A stretch of DNA of 14,113 nt from an uncultured Clostridia bacterium. GTDB taxonomy: Bacteria > Bacillota > Clostridia > Lachnospirales > CAMVHY01. The notes beneath the pieces are model-generated. The model ran no database searches and was not told where the DNA came from. It saw only the letters and a program-made list of their open reading frames with translations. A program made the translations under genes and the position numbers. This document shows, one piece after another, positions 9,101 through 13,614 of this stretch (position 1 is the first letter of the stretch; the number at the start of each line of letters is the position of its first letter). The stretch spans positions 1-14,113 of the forward strand of contig CAMKTI010000035.1 in the NCBI GenBank assembly GCA_946415665.1, in the 5' to 3' direction.

Positions 9101-9979
9101 ATGGATAAATTTTGTGAAGGCTGGGCTTATAGAGCGTATCATGGATATAAAGATTTAGAAAAACACGGAAAGATCAACTTTGTATCGCAGATACTACAAG
9201 AGATAGGGATTGAAATTGAAGCTGAAGAGAAGAAAAGGTTATGCAATGAGTTGAAAAAACAGAAAGAACAAGAACAAGAACAAGAGCAAAAAAGATTAAT
9301 GAAAGAAAATAAGGAAATACAAAACGGTAAATCGAAAATAAATAGTAATAATCAAAATAGAAATGAAAATAAAAGCAATAGTACAGATATAATACAGGAG
9401 AATCCAAAACAAATTATTTCAACATTAACGAATATAAATAAAGAAGATACGATAATAAAAAACAATGAATCGAGAATAAATAATATAAATACAAGTGATA
9501 ATCGAAATAAAAATAAAGATGGAGTCGGTAATACATTAAACCAAAATGAAATCCAAAATATATCTATCCAAGAAAATATCAGCATAACTGGACGACGATC
9601 ACCTTTCACAGTGATTGGTAGTGCTAACAGAATATATTCATTTCCTGACAATCATGAAGGAAATAAAAAAAGCAAGCCTATTTTACAATATCTGTTTTGT
9701 TTTTTAACATTCTGCGCTGTTGTGTTCGGTATTTATTTTTTTGCTACAAGTGCAATTGTTGAAGCAATAATCGCTTTGATTACGGCAATTATTATAGGAG
9801 TAATATTAATTTTAATTAGAATATGTTCAAACGCTAAAGAAAAATCAAAAGACACAATTGAAACACCATTGCAACGTAACTACAATGAAATTTATTCGTA
9901 TGCCAAAAACAAAAATGTATCACTAGAAACGATAAAAGAAGAAGAAATAGAAGAAGAAATAGAAGAAGAAAAGAAATAG
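134..9979 (+). CDS. Giant 3281-residue uncharacterised protein, C-terminally membrane-anchored
   Basis: I recognise no family. The frame is open for 3281 codons (roughly 380 kDa). ATG 134 is chosen because AAGGAGGAG (118-126) precedes it by 7 bases; in-frame ATGs at 140 and 146 are less well spaced. There is no N-terminal signal sequence. The body is predominantly helical-looking and rich in Lys, Asn, Asp, Glu and Ile. An (N-E-N) low-complexity tract lies near residues 401-416. Residues 2280-2850 contain a tandem duplication offset by 287 residues, and a 21-column motif recurs five times between about 2062 and 2965. A short coiled coil with E-Q repeats (about 3026-3060) leads into an Asn/Lys-rich linker (to about 3145). 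Two close hydrophobic helices follow (about 3183-3205 and 3207-3228), then a tail ending in Glu-rich repeats. Inference: a cytosol- or host-facing protein anchored by a C-terminal hairpin. No catalytic motif is evident. It is transcribed alone, with its own promoter and terminator. Confidence 0.9.
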   Translation: MSMDMVGKKDFYINAAISSKSKKYPGIMPVLACADVEQFGSATVHKSNTCKATDIVGGKDGSRSLREEYSAWLKYMRRLRNVIAMKEINREAANQLGCFLDDVERFINNFPGGLLKFIYPSTGSEDSGNILSDLEKNLIGKMKVWALPSSGPDDNDIVGLINDDQGINIAKVYGAGQLGYYNGSNLVSWMPTGLLFGKLSKKLNSLLGYNSGDLWHGESFFAYIVQTFMNVIFINNQFLPEADRLKIIDNYKKLLECIADSNSTFFEDYKKTMDKLKKNNKKEFESESDRPVKFIQFLAKKICLGTSLEKLDLNNKQNEAKYIDLICGISTFLTGAQHPNQVLIEQWIFDENKESECVIGDAFNAFIGKNNVLYLPFHIRLQQYIKLNSVKSKKNKKNQNDNENNENNENNENNENDKKEHDTQIENKNMLNFMLNLAGKFRYKKTKFDLSNTETKSEYHFGCQVTSDKEQCRVPTEYDTDISVDNLTLLLNKITEFYDFETKLMSGECKLDNDAIKKIVQYLLDGRQFHDDTFKKIAEEKDFMYKLIEAAKKSTADEECCYKYAHEILANEYFELMVENKLIDKNSLSKEKLMKYFENNDHKEEIIELDAKLVVECGLISKLTAEDINTFLYDEDDPESRNKMIKILKLVIGRIDKNVLSELNLEYFDNELLETVILSRYNDLSDEQIGCVDFSKLTLDGQKVLLKKMADNDFKSFSFESHWQQNINEEAWKSLNITDWCKFVYNKILKSYNTVKPNLGTNSKILQLIPIGILSLFDTEECKNENKVSAFASFYNDFFDSWSAKQILARGNCPENELDKLESKLKAEAGNKISLSQNAVEAFLSLQQIFQKFVKNKDLDNNNLSVEKMLFDFFEAQLSGEKNLGNLSECLKYIFNGDENNYFAAMIIMEEFILLDKNTVKTNLLHLDNNKEQKLLRISEAIKSALNWDDAKSRKEIFKSLFSHISKINELMILFDKSVDENSRFKQFTDIYKSFLDRILSLYVDDIIDANIADKVPFIFLNNEGSIKLFCQNLGDKININNFSEMINAINKVNVKNSEYKISNALGVGKVLFIIDNIKRIEEISSNMDDENNPEPNGNKYFALSDFMQEIRRNAGLICNGYAIDESDNSIENHLGQYDENGEITYGKLDSILCTMFKNICEGQGSVDEFIKKYGGSNKLELEKIKKNENQIGNFKVFKELMLPLIEKDYEDKNMDFVKFVQKYDLLKVIGIENLDSNMINMAFDCMHWSSLSWGDFVKKYYVLDKPNENNIIIGNDYHIKGLKDEEIQKIMSQILLDDRNIKETLSKADEKTIWQLYESLLLKDKNKIEDEKKEIENMRNGIEKYFESVMAIKHIWKSNQSQDQSQRPDTEKLSKIWFAKGDGDIKSKTNKLSTMIEIYQSERTDATWKQFSEIYILRHLNQDTIKKYKKLAPTYKEIKDLEAKASNLKEQVTLFYQKLGRETFNQNIKHICSWFKLKAEAIKTQFLMYVDKSNNIYDNFKEFFDLLEKINEMYGDDEVKKICEKYKNEDKNGVEKFFSSIAGRVHFFEDYQTIIKKIPALGSNRVDETNECKFRYTAQEILGELLKSNFDIEKNFAVLFVRSLENLKKILDNLPSENQNLANKANKKIESLKEIYDRYKLCGDDLCSLENIKVMFTKEDGKFKFETDFQQIQNILKEDILKEMDIKDCDVFNKCLSIFKTDVLPEYEGEVKRRDSFSSFVKFIETGITNGYFLDTQICNMDIINIVDKNGLESYTLEAEIKKLPVMVESAEPNKLEKITSRLEPKNRLEYVICDSDNSPDRCINAMRKLFLHMDYSKAKTFIKDYDFESCPNIENRGQNQINTYRQRFNAFGRTLQNTLLYLFEDNKYNKINFEGKFILGGCFFESMLREACLDDGSNTFKVEEEFDRLFEMIRKRILSVLEKPPQLSNMRLEEVKKLLKSGSVDTSLNELIACAFLSAHIYICSGHIDGVEMPKNIVNLADEFYDKIISMLARSTGKEEKFKDIKDVKKWVNESSLKYFIQGTFNLGDIPANERTDDQMELEQTALIEKYNERILEHILSSTDDQVSVFDVLENIYCDDKNKVVYKFSDNYLSTFFRDKVLPAAAKAKEAKKKHFLALLKFLKRVKLPEKQKWVLDNLLKCAKKLELLDENGKFVDEEALKIWIENVLPVFDSMDLDYYRELAIMHIANNLGDNISVLNLIDILKEKSEKEPRLIYWLQNCKGFVSNLHGSYKPYKNGEKQNTDDVKKKLNDVIAFLNQIGTAQCSPVKQTRFSPASQFNLLNLFPLLDTIDEISVDNENNMKKFKIFDNLKNFCGSTFFDSESSGASKSVLCILGFLYAISRIPADKTLLDVVKEDEYKIDTISNCSRAVFESAVQALYDCLKNENITDKNRNDYIDFVRNFFENIKTDDFLNSDCIGYHCSEDQIKKLEQGKHVFLTISKIFNLVYGQSTKDSIVELSKYINNTFADKRENTEGYDYRIPILCQIFCKSIKNMTIEDITSNEVKFIWEILDKLKEKEFSWCWVDELKVALNEKIKDRLGNAQDDQTRQDEAKRILLAFEGKSVFDLLNLEPLYDALNFSNLVKNGDSRVFKNVKLLEKFLLQSQKIENNVAIECYEKTIDRFIYAVSRLPQDISVINILKMMKEKSLGGICLTSGSKYKSQINSLRDIVSKIANEITSNGERYAQNQKMLFNTINLLVDFFKSIACNNTFGNDFYFNRDNEDSASVDIVRSIFTTLKTLLSKYQFTSLNKVKELYDLITGIFGGQHQYRNRIKDDLDDILKSMRLTMLDKCHIFQFLNALKTQEDGCGTPYESWVYKDKNVSTLVTLLERMESKINNCESTCGDTKAYGAEYYGKTNIKFFIDTLASHKEYFERVARLAAKICNGYVDENYNFKRHEISNDKDNGCLMKWVDEFANMFTNRINNDNVGILCEIALEYMISNFSDKINVFDFLFLLRDRLFKQIKHGKLTTLDKEISGKLVNKILMDKFCEGWAYRAYHGYKDLEKHGKINFVSQILQEIGIEIEAEEKKRLCNELKKQKEQEQEQEQKRLMKENKEIQNGKSKINSNNQNRNENKSNSTDIIQENPKQIISTLTNINKEDTIIKNNESRINNINTSDNRNKNKDGVGNTLNQNEIQNISIQENISITGRRSPFTVIGSANRIYSFPDNHEGNKKSKPILQYLFCFLTFCAVVFGIYFFATSAIVEAIIALITAIIIGVILILIRICSNAKEKSKDTIETPLQRNYNEIYSYAKNKNVSLETIKEEEIEEEIEEEKK
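1335..1379 (+). repeat. Five copies of a 9-bp tandem repeat within the giant gene
   Basis: The unit ACAATGAAA is repeated five times without error and encodes an Asn-Asn-Glu run near residues 401-416. The unit is a multiple of three, so gain or loss of copies would change protein length without shifting the frame. Confidence 0.95.
4212..4235 (+). repeat. 12-bp tandem duplication within the giant gene
   Basis: ATCAGAGTCAGG is followed directly by ATCAGAGTCAGA, giving a Ser-Gln-Asp-Gln-Ser-Gln stretch near residue 1362. The duplication keeps the frame. Confidence 0.85.
5157..5185 (+). repeat. 15-bp period direct repeat within the giant gene
   Basis: The 14-base string ATATACTGAAAGAA occurs at 5157-5170 and again at 5172-5185. 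It encodes two successive Ile-Leu-Lys-Glu units (ILKED, ILKEM). The period is in frame. Confidence 0.9.
6971..7813 (+). repeat. Internal protein module, copy 1 (residues about 2280-2560)
   Basis: This segment is the first of two related modules. It opens with FNLLNLFPLLD (N at residue 2283). Exactly 72 residues later comes the anchor Asp 2355 within AISRIPADKTLLDVV, and later there is a DFVRNFFENI helix. The same landmarks recur in the next module 287 residues on. Similarity is at protein level; the DNA has diverged, so the duplication is old. Confidence 0.7.
7832..8683 (+). repeat. Internal protein module, copy 2 (residues about 2567-2850)
   Basis: The landmarks match the preceding module: FDLLNLEPLYD (D at residue 2570), then after exactly 72 residues Asn 2642 within AVSRLPQDISVINIL, then a NLLVDFFKSI helix and a Leu-rich region. 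Both landmark pairs are offset by 287 residues, which supports a true tandem duplication. Confidence 0.7.
9266..9289 (+). repeat. Four copies of a 6-bp repeat encoding Glu-Gln
   Basis: GAACAA occurs three times, followed by GAGCAA, giving EQEQEQEQ at residues 3045-3052. It sits in the short coiled coil that precedes the Asn/Lys-rich linker of the giant protein. Confidence 0.9.
9677..9820 (+). other. Double membrane helix of the giant protein
   Basis: Residues 3183-3205 (YLFCFLTFCAVVFGIYFF core) and 3207-3228 (ALITAIIIGVILILI core) are two hydrophobic stretches separated by only a few residues, and the second is followed by Arg. About 50 polar residues remain to the C-terminus. A tight hydrophobic pair of this kind forms a membrane hairpin that would leave both the huge N-terminal body and the tail on the same side. 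A similar bilobed hydrophobic pattern is known in host-membrane-inserted proteins of intracellular bacteria; applying that here is inference. Confidence 0.75.
9938..9970 (+). repeat. 12-bp repeat encoding the Glu-rich C-terminal tail
   Basis: GAAGAAGAAATA is repeated 2.75 times and encodes EEEI units ending just before the stop at 9977-9979. The period keeps the frame. Confidence 0.9.
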
Positions 9980-10050
9980 AAGGTATATCTGAGGGCAATA
10001 TAAACAAGCCTAACCAATCATTATAAAATCATATTTGGATGTTATTTATA

Positions 10051-10087
10051 AAAAAGTCCATTGATTTAAACCGATGGATTTTTTTTT
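10051..10087 (+). terminator. Rho-independent terminator after the giant gene
   Basis: TCCATTG (10057-10063) pairs with CGATGGA (10072-10078) across an 8-base loop, with one G-U pair. An A-tract precedes the stem and nine T follow it. The A-tract could extend the stem and might allow weak termination in the other direction. It lies about 75 bases after the stop of the giant gene and insulates pyrH from it. Confidence 0.8.
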
Positions 10088-10201
10088 ATGTCAAAAAAAT
10101 ATTTTTTACAGCAACACAAATTTTGTTTTTAATTATTTTTTTCGCAAGGAAAATATTATTACATGAATAAAATTTTTTTCGGTAAGAAATAAAATTTATA
10201 T

Positions 10202-10231
10202 TTGATTTTTTGATTTTATTTTTCATATAAT
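10202..10231 (+). promoter_or_regulatory. Probable pyrH-frr promoter
   Basis: There is a perfect TATAAT at 10226-10231, with a weak TTGATT (10202-10207, four of six consensus bases) 18 bases upstream. Transcription would start near 10238, about 50 bases before the pyrH start codon. In such AT-rich DNA the -35 call is uncertain. Confidence 0.5.
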
Positions 10232-10289
10232 CTCAAGCGGAACACAGTTTTTTAAATGAAATAGAAAATATTGAGCAGGGAGATTTTGA

Positions 10290-11018
10290 ATGTTTAAGCG
10301 AATTATAATAAAATTAAGCGGTGAAGCTTTGGCAAATAAAAATAATAAGTTTGATGATGAAATTATTAATGATATAGCGCGGCAAGTAAAAAATATTATG
10401 GAACGTGGGATAGAAGTTGGAATTGTTGTCGGGGGAGGAAATTTTTGGCGCGGACGCAATGCAGATTCTAAAATGGACAAAGTCAAAGCGGATCAAATTG
10501 GAATGCTTGCAACAGTTATGAATGCGATTTATTTATGTGATTGTTTTGCGCAAAATAATATAAAAGCGAAAGTCATTACGCCGTTTACAATCGGAAATAT
10601 GACAAAACAGTTTTCGAAAGAGTCGGCGCTAAAAAATATGAAAAACAGTTGTGTTTTAATTTTTGCTGGCGGAACAGGACATCCATTTTTTTCTACGGAT
10701 ACGATTACAGCTTTGAGAGCATGCGAACTTGAAGCGGATTGTATTTTTTACGCAAAAAATATAGATGGAATTTATAATTGCGATCCAAAAATTAATTTAA
10801 ATGCACGAAAATATAAAAAAATTTCGTATGAGAAAATAATAAAAGATAATTTAAATGCAATTGATATTCCGGCTATGAGTTTGACGAAAAATATTAAGTC
10901 GGTTGTTTTTTTGTTGAAAGCAAAAAATAGTTTGGAAACAGTTGTTTTGGACGAAAAAAAAATTTTTGAAATTGGAACGCTCGTCATGAGCAAAATTGAG
11001 GAGGAATTTTATGAGTGA
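10290..11018 (+). CDS. pyrH: UMP kinase (uridylate kinase)
   Basis: This cytosolic enzyme of the amino acid kinase fold phosphorylates UMP to UDP with ATP in pyrimidine nucleotide synthesis. The 242 residues are a normal bacterial length. Diagnostic stretches are KLSGEAL (8-14), the glycine-rich GGGNFWRG (48-55), DQIGMLATVMN (68-78), GGTGHPFFSTDT (127-138, nucleotide binding) and DGIYNCDPK (159-167). ATG 10290 is preceded by AGGGAGA (10277-10283) at a normal distance. The gene overlaps frr by 8 bases, the pairing common in bacteria. The usual rpsB-tsf neighbours are absent upstream, where the giant gene sits instead. It ends in TGA, so TGA is a stop in this organism. The family assignment is secure. 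Confidence 0.97.
   Translation: MFKRIIIKLSGEALANKNNKFDDEIINDIARQVKNIMERGIEVGIVVGGGNFWRGRNADSKMDKVKADQIGMLATVMNAIYLCDCFAQNNIKAKVITPFTIGNMTKQFSKESALKNMKNSCVLIFAGGTGHPFFSTDTITALRACELEADCIFYAKNIDGIYNCDPKINLNARKYKKISYEKIIKDNLNAIDIPAMSLTKNIKSVVFLLKAKNSLETVVLDEKKIFEIGTLVMSKIEEEFYE
10998..11004 (+). promoter_or_regulatory. frr ribosome binding site inside pyrH
   Basis: GAGGAGG lies 6 bases before ATG 11011 and fixes that codon as the frr start. In the pyrH frame the same bases encode part of its terminal Glu run. The in-frame ATG at 10996 lies upstream of this site, has no site of its own and would add residues not found in the family. Confidence 0.85.
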
Positions 11019-11571
11019 TATTAATAATTTAAATGAATTTGAAATTAAGATGCAAAAGGCAGTTAATAATTTAAAAAGTGAATTTGAAACGATTCGGGCT
11101 GGTCGCGCAAATCCTAAAATGTTAGATAAGATTTTTGTTGAATATTATGGATCGAATACACCGTTAAATCAGGTTGCGAATATAAGTGTTCCTGAGGCGA
11201 GAACGATTTTGATTCAGCCATGGGAAACAAGTTTGTTAAAAGTAATCGAAAAAGCAATTCAAACTTCGGATTTGGGAATTAATCCAAATAATGACGGAAA
11301 AGTTTTAAGATTGATTTTGCCGCCGCTTAGCGAAGAACAAAGAAAAAAATTGACAAAGGATACAAATAAAAAAAGTGAAGAAGCTAGAGTTTCGATTAGA
11401 AATATTCGGCGTGATGCAATGGATTTTTATAAAAAGGCAAATAAAAAACATGAAATTACTGATGATGAGTTAAAAGATTTGGAAAATAGAATTCAAAAGT
11501 TGACTGATAAATATATTTTTGAAGTTGATAAGTTACTTTCGAATAAGAATAAAGAAATTATGACGGTTTAA
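11011..11571 (+). CDS. frr: Ribosome recycling factor
   Basis: RRF acts with EF-G (and IF3) to split post-termination ribosomes from mRNA. The 186-residue product matches the usual length of about 185. Family signatures are visible: RAGRANPKML (29-38), the YYGSNTPLNQVANISVPEAR hinge and domain II region (45-64), the IQPWE segment (68-72) and the basic IRNIRRDA (129-136) of the helical domain, which contacts 23S rRNA. The helical C-terminus is complete. The start overlaps the pyrH stop by 8 bases, so the two are probably translationally coupled. A strong terminator follows 22 bases after the stop, so the downstream uppS-cdsA genes often linked to frr in Bacillota are not in this operon. The assignment is secure. 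Confidence 0.97.
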   Translation: MSDINNLNEFEIKMQKAVNNLKSEFETIRAGRANPKMLDKIFVEYYGSNTPLNQVANISVPEARTILIQPWETSLLKVIEKAIQTSDLGINPNNDGKVLRLILPPLSEEQRKKLTKDTNKKSEEARVSIRNIRRDAMDFYKKANKKHEITDDELKDLENRIQKLTDKYIFEVDKLLSNKNKEIMTV

Positions 11572-11592
11572 TTTAAAATAAAAAAAAATAAC

Positions 11593-11623
11593 AGACCATG
11601 ATTTTATTTCATGGTCTTTTTTT
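11593..11623 (+). terminator. Rho-independent terminator of the pyrH-frr operon
   Basis: AGACCATGA (11593-11601) pairs perfectly over 9 bp with TCATGGTCT (11609-11617) across a 7-base loop and is followed by a T run (11618-11623). It closes the pyrH-frr transcript. Confidence 0.92.
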
Positions 11624-11711
11624 GTTCTGGGAAAAGCCAAATTATTAATCACAGCCAGAAATAATTTTTTTGCAAGAAATATTTACATAGCAAATAAATT
11701 CCGTCAAACAC

Positions 11712-11739
11712 TTTACACTTGTTATAAAAATAATATATC
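11712..11739 (+). promoter_or_regulatory. Possible hydF promoter
   Basis: TTTACA (11712-11717, five of six consensus bases) lies 16 bases before TATATC (11734-11739, four of six). The start would be near 11746, about 25 bases before the hydF ATG. Several overlapping AT-rich alternatives exist, so the exact -10 is uncertain. A promoter here is expected because a terminator separates hydF from frr. Confidence 0.4.
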
Positions 11740-11760
11740 TTGAATTTAAATAATTTTTTT

Positions 11761-11765
11761 GGAGG
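11761..11765 (+). promoter_or_regulatory. hydF ribosome binding site
   Basis: GGAGG lies 5 bases before ATG 11771 and sets the hydF start. A TTG at 11759 is in frame but would place this site inside the coding region, so it is not the start. Confidence 0.85.
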
Positions 11766-11770
11766 AAAAA

Positions 11771-12973
11771 ATGAGTTGTAGTCAAATGTCAAGTTTGCAT
11801 TATATAAGAATTGGAATTTTCGGTAAAGAAAATGTTGGCAAATCATCTTTGTTTAATGAAATTATAAAACAAAATATTGCAACTGCTTCGTCGATTGCCG
11901 AGAAAAAAATTAATATTTTAGAAAAAGCTATCGAAATAAATAATATGGGGCCGTGTTTATTTTTTGATACTCCAAGCCTAAATTTAATTAATAATTTATC
12001 TCGTTCTGATGATAGAAAAAAAATTCGCGATTTAATAAAAAAAATTGACATTGCGATTATATTAATCAACGATTTTGATTTCGAATATGCAGCAGATTTT
12101 ATAACAAAATTAAATGATGTGCCTAAAATAATTGCGATAAATAAGATTGATATTTTGGAGCAAGATTATTTAACTAAACTTAAAAAAAAAATTTTTAGCG
12201 AGTTTGACTTAGAAGCAATAGAAATTAGTGCGAAAAAAAATATAAATCTAGATGCGTTAATAAATAATTTAATAAAAATAAAGCCGTATCAAGAGAAAAA
12301 TATTTTTGGCGATTTAATTCAAGAAAATGATTCGGTTTTGGTGATTATTCCAAAAGATACGCAAGAACCACAAGGTCGTTTAATTTTGCCACACAGCCAA
12401 ATAATTAGCAATTTACTTGATAAAGAAGCGATTGTTACGTGCGCAACGAAAAAAAATTTTTTGAGCGTGTTAAAAAACATGAACCCGGAACCAAAATTAA
12501 TAATAACCGGGTCGCAAATTTTTGATTTTATTATTGAAAATAATATTCCGCCGACTATAAAAATCACATCTTTTTCGATTTTATTGGCGCAATATAACGG
12601 GGATATTCAAGAATTTAAAAAAGGCGCAGATTTTATTGATAAATTAAAACCGGACTCAAAAGTTCTGATTGTCGAAGCGTGTACACATGTTCCAATCGAA
12701 GAAGATATTACTCGCGTACAAATTCCAAGATTATTAAAAAATTATCTTGGGTTTAATTTAAAAATAAAATTTTTACGTGGCAATGATTTTCCAAAAGATT
12801 TAACCGAATATGATTTAATAATTCACTGCGGGGCATGTACATTCAAAAAAGAATTTATGTTGGCTCGCATAAATCAGGCAAAAAAACAAAAAGTAAACAT
12901 AAGCAATTACGGTTTGGCAATAGCAAAACTGAAAAATCTGCTCGACAAAATTTACTTTCAACAAAAAACCTAA
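11771..12973 (+). CDS. hydF: [FeFe]-hydrogenase maturation protein HydF, with degenerate GTPase switches
   Basis: HydF is the scaffold on which the 2Fe subcluster of the [FeFe]-hydrogenase H-cluster is assembled with HydE and HydG and then passed to the hydrogenase. The 400 residues match the family length. The N-terminal GTPase domain has the P-loop GKENVGKS (18-25), NKID (124-127) and SAK (153-155). The middle dimerisation domain and the C-terminal cluster domain align throughout with remembered HydF sequences. The cluster ligand motif is intact: CTH (Cys 304, His 306), 45 residues, then HCGAC (His 352, Cys 353, Cys 356). The odd part is the switch region. The family GTTTDPV stretch is replaced by AEKKINI (43-49), and DTAGL/DTPGL reads DTPSL (66-70), so the G2 threonine and the G3 glycine are lost. 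Nucleotide binding may remain while hydrolysis is impaired (inference). The partner genes are not in the window. Confidence 0.93.
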   Translation: MSCSQMSSLHYIRIGIFGKENVGKSSLFNEIIKQNIATASSIAEKKINILEKAIEINNMGPCLFFDTPSLNLINNLSRSDDRKKIRDLIKKIDIAIILINDFDFEYAADFITKLNDVPKIIAINKIDILEQDYLTKLKKKIFSEFDLEAIEISAKKNINLDALINNLIKIKPYQEKNIFGDLIQENDSVLVIIPKDTQEPQGRLILPHSQIISNLLDKEAIVTCATKKNFLSVLKNMNPEPKLIITGSQIFDFIIENNIPPTIKITSFSILLAQYNGDIQEFKKGADFIDKLKPDSKVLIVEACTHVPIEEDITRVQIPRLLKNYLGFNLKIKFLRGNDFPKDLTEYDLIIHCGACTFKKEFMLARINQAKKQKVNISNYGLAIAKLKNLLDKIYFQQKT

Positions 12974-13032
12974 GCGGCCGTTCTGAAATAAAATTTATGT
13001 ATTTAAAAAACTGGTCAATCGAAAAAAGAAAA

Positions 13033-13121
13033 CGGAGAAAGAGGGATTTGAACCCTCGCACCGATATTCTCGACCTACTCCCTTTCCAGGGGAGCCCCTT
13101 CAACCACTTGGGTATTTCTCC
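13033..13121 (-). tRNA. tRNA-Ser(GGA)
   Basis: On the minus strand the acceptor 5' half GGAGAAA pairs with TTTCTCC, with discriminator G. The anticodon stem CTCCC/GGGAG encloses the loop CTGGAAA with anticodon GGA (13085-13087), which reads UCC and UCU. A long variable arm and the T-arm GAGGG-TTCAAAT-CCCTC are present, as expected for a class II serine tRNA. No CCA is encoded. It is the second gene of a two-tRNA transcript. Confidence 0.96.
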
Positions 13122-13127
13122 AAAAAA

Positions 13128-13213
13128 CGGAAGGGGTGGGATTCGAACCCACGGCTCCTTTCGAAGACACCGGTTTTCAAGACCGGCTCCTTAAACCACT
13201 CGGACACCCCTCC
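13128..13213 (-). tRNA. tRNA-Ser(UGA)
   Basis: On the minus strand the acceptor GGAGGGG pairs with CCCTTCC (one G-U pair), with discriminator G. The anticodon stem CCGGT/ACCGG encloses CTTGAAA with anticodon UGA (13177-13179), which reads UCA and wobble UCN codons. The long variable arm and T-arm GTGGG-TTCGAAT-CCCAC mark a class II serine tRNA. No CCA is encoded. It is the promoter-proximal gene, separated from tRNA-Ser(GGA) by six T on the transcribed strand. Confidence 0.96.
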
Positions 13214-13233
13214 GTGAAATAAACACAAGTAGA

Positions 13234-13261
13234 ATTATAAAATAAAAAAACAATATGTCAA
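13234..13261 (-). promoter_or_regulatory. Consensus promoter of the tRNA-Ser pair
   Basis: Read on the minus strand, a perfect TTGACA (13256-13261) lies 16 bases before a perfect TATAAT (13234-13239). Transcription would start near 13227, about 14 bases before tRNA-Ser(UGA). It is the strongest promoter in the window, fitting stable RNA genes. Confidence 0.9.
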
Positions 13262-13600
13262 GATATAAACAAAAATTTTTTTCATAGCAAAGATATTTTA
13301 GAACACATTCTGTTGATTGAGGTAGCATTCATATAAAATAAAAATAGATTAACCAAAAAGAAAAAAGTGATAAAATAAAAAAATAAAGTTGACAAGAAAG
13401 CAATATAAAAGGCTAGAGGTAATCTACACGAGAAAAATTTAAAAGAATCGCAAATACATAAAAATACGGCGAACGGCGAACATAGATGAAATCGATGAAA
13501 CCGTCGAATATTTTAGCGTAACAAGTATTGGTATTGTGCTAATATTTAAAAGCAAGAAAAGTATGCTCGATAATATGTCTAAAGCGATAAAGTTTACGGT

Positions 13601-13614
13601 GAGACTATTGTCTC
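13601..13614 (-). repeat. Small inverted repeat inside an apparent insertion in the transposase
   Basis: GAGAC and GTCTC flank four bases. The hairpin lies in a stretch of roughly 35-40 bases that has no counterpart in the family, between the KRNRLEQRDY and HRKLYRFRH segments. Confidence 0.5.

Larger units (their letters stand above)
9980..10289. other. Intergenic region between the giant gene and pyrH
   Basis: These 310 bases contain no credible gene. They hold a rho-independent terminator (10051-10087) and the presumed pyrH promoter (10202-10231). The rest is very AT-rich, with poly-T tracts and no obvious further structure. Confidence 0.7.

Noticed and set aside
525..9651. Many minus-strand ORFs of 60-130 codons opposite the giant gene
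   Set aside because: They are shadows of the long coding frame: no ribosome binding sites and no family resemblance, with composition mirroring the opposite strand.
10996..11010. ATG upstream of the frr start, adding five residues
   Set aside because: It lies upstream of the GAGGAGG site and has none of its own; RRF length and alignment fit ATG 11011.
10290..11018. Mycoplasma-type genetic code (TGA as Trp), suggested by the AT-richness
   Set aside because: pyrH ends naturally at TGA and its tryptophan codon, like those in the giant protein, is TGG.
11625..11670. Inverted repeat TTCTGG/CCAGAA followed by a T run, between frr and hydF
   Set aside because: The stem is only 6 bp with a 24-base loop and a better terminator lies just upstream; it may be chance.
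11759..11770. TTG start for hydF, adding four residues
   Set aside because: The GGAGG at 11761-11765 would then be coding; it is correctly placed for ATG 11771.
12974..13032. Possible terminator between hydF and the convergent tRNA genes
   Set aside because: T-rich and A-rich runs are present on both strands, but no stable hairpin can be drawn.
12835..13194. A 119-codon plus-strand ORF over the hydF end and the tRNA genes
   Set aside because: It overlaps hydF out of frame and then reads through the complements of both tRNA-Ser genes; the protein is an artefact of tRNA sequence.
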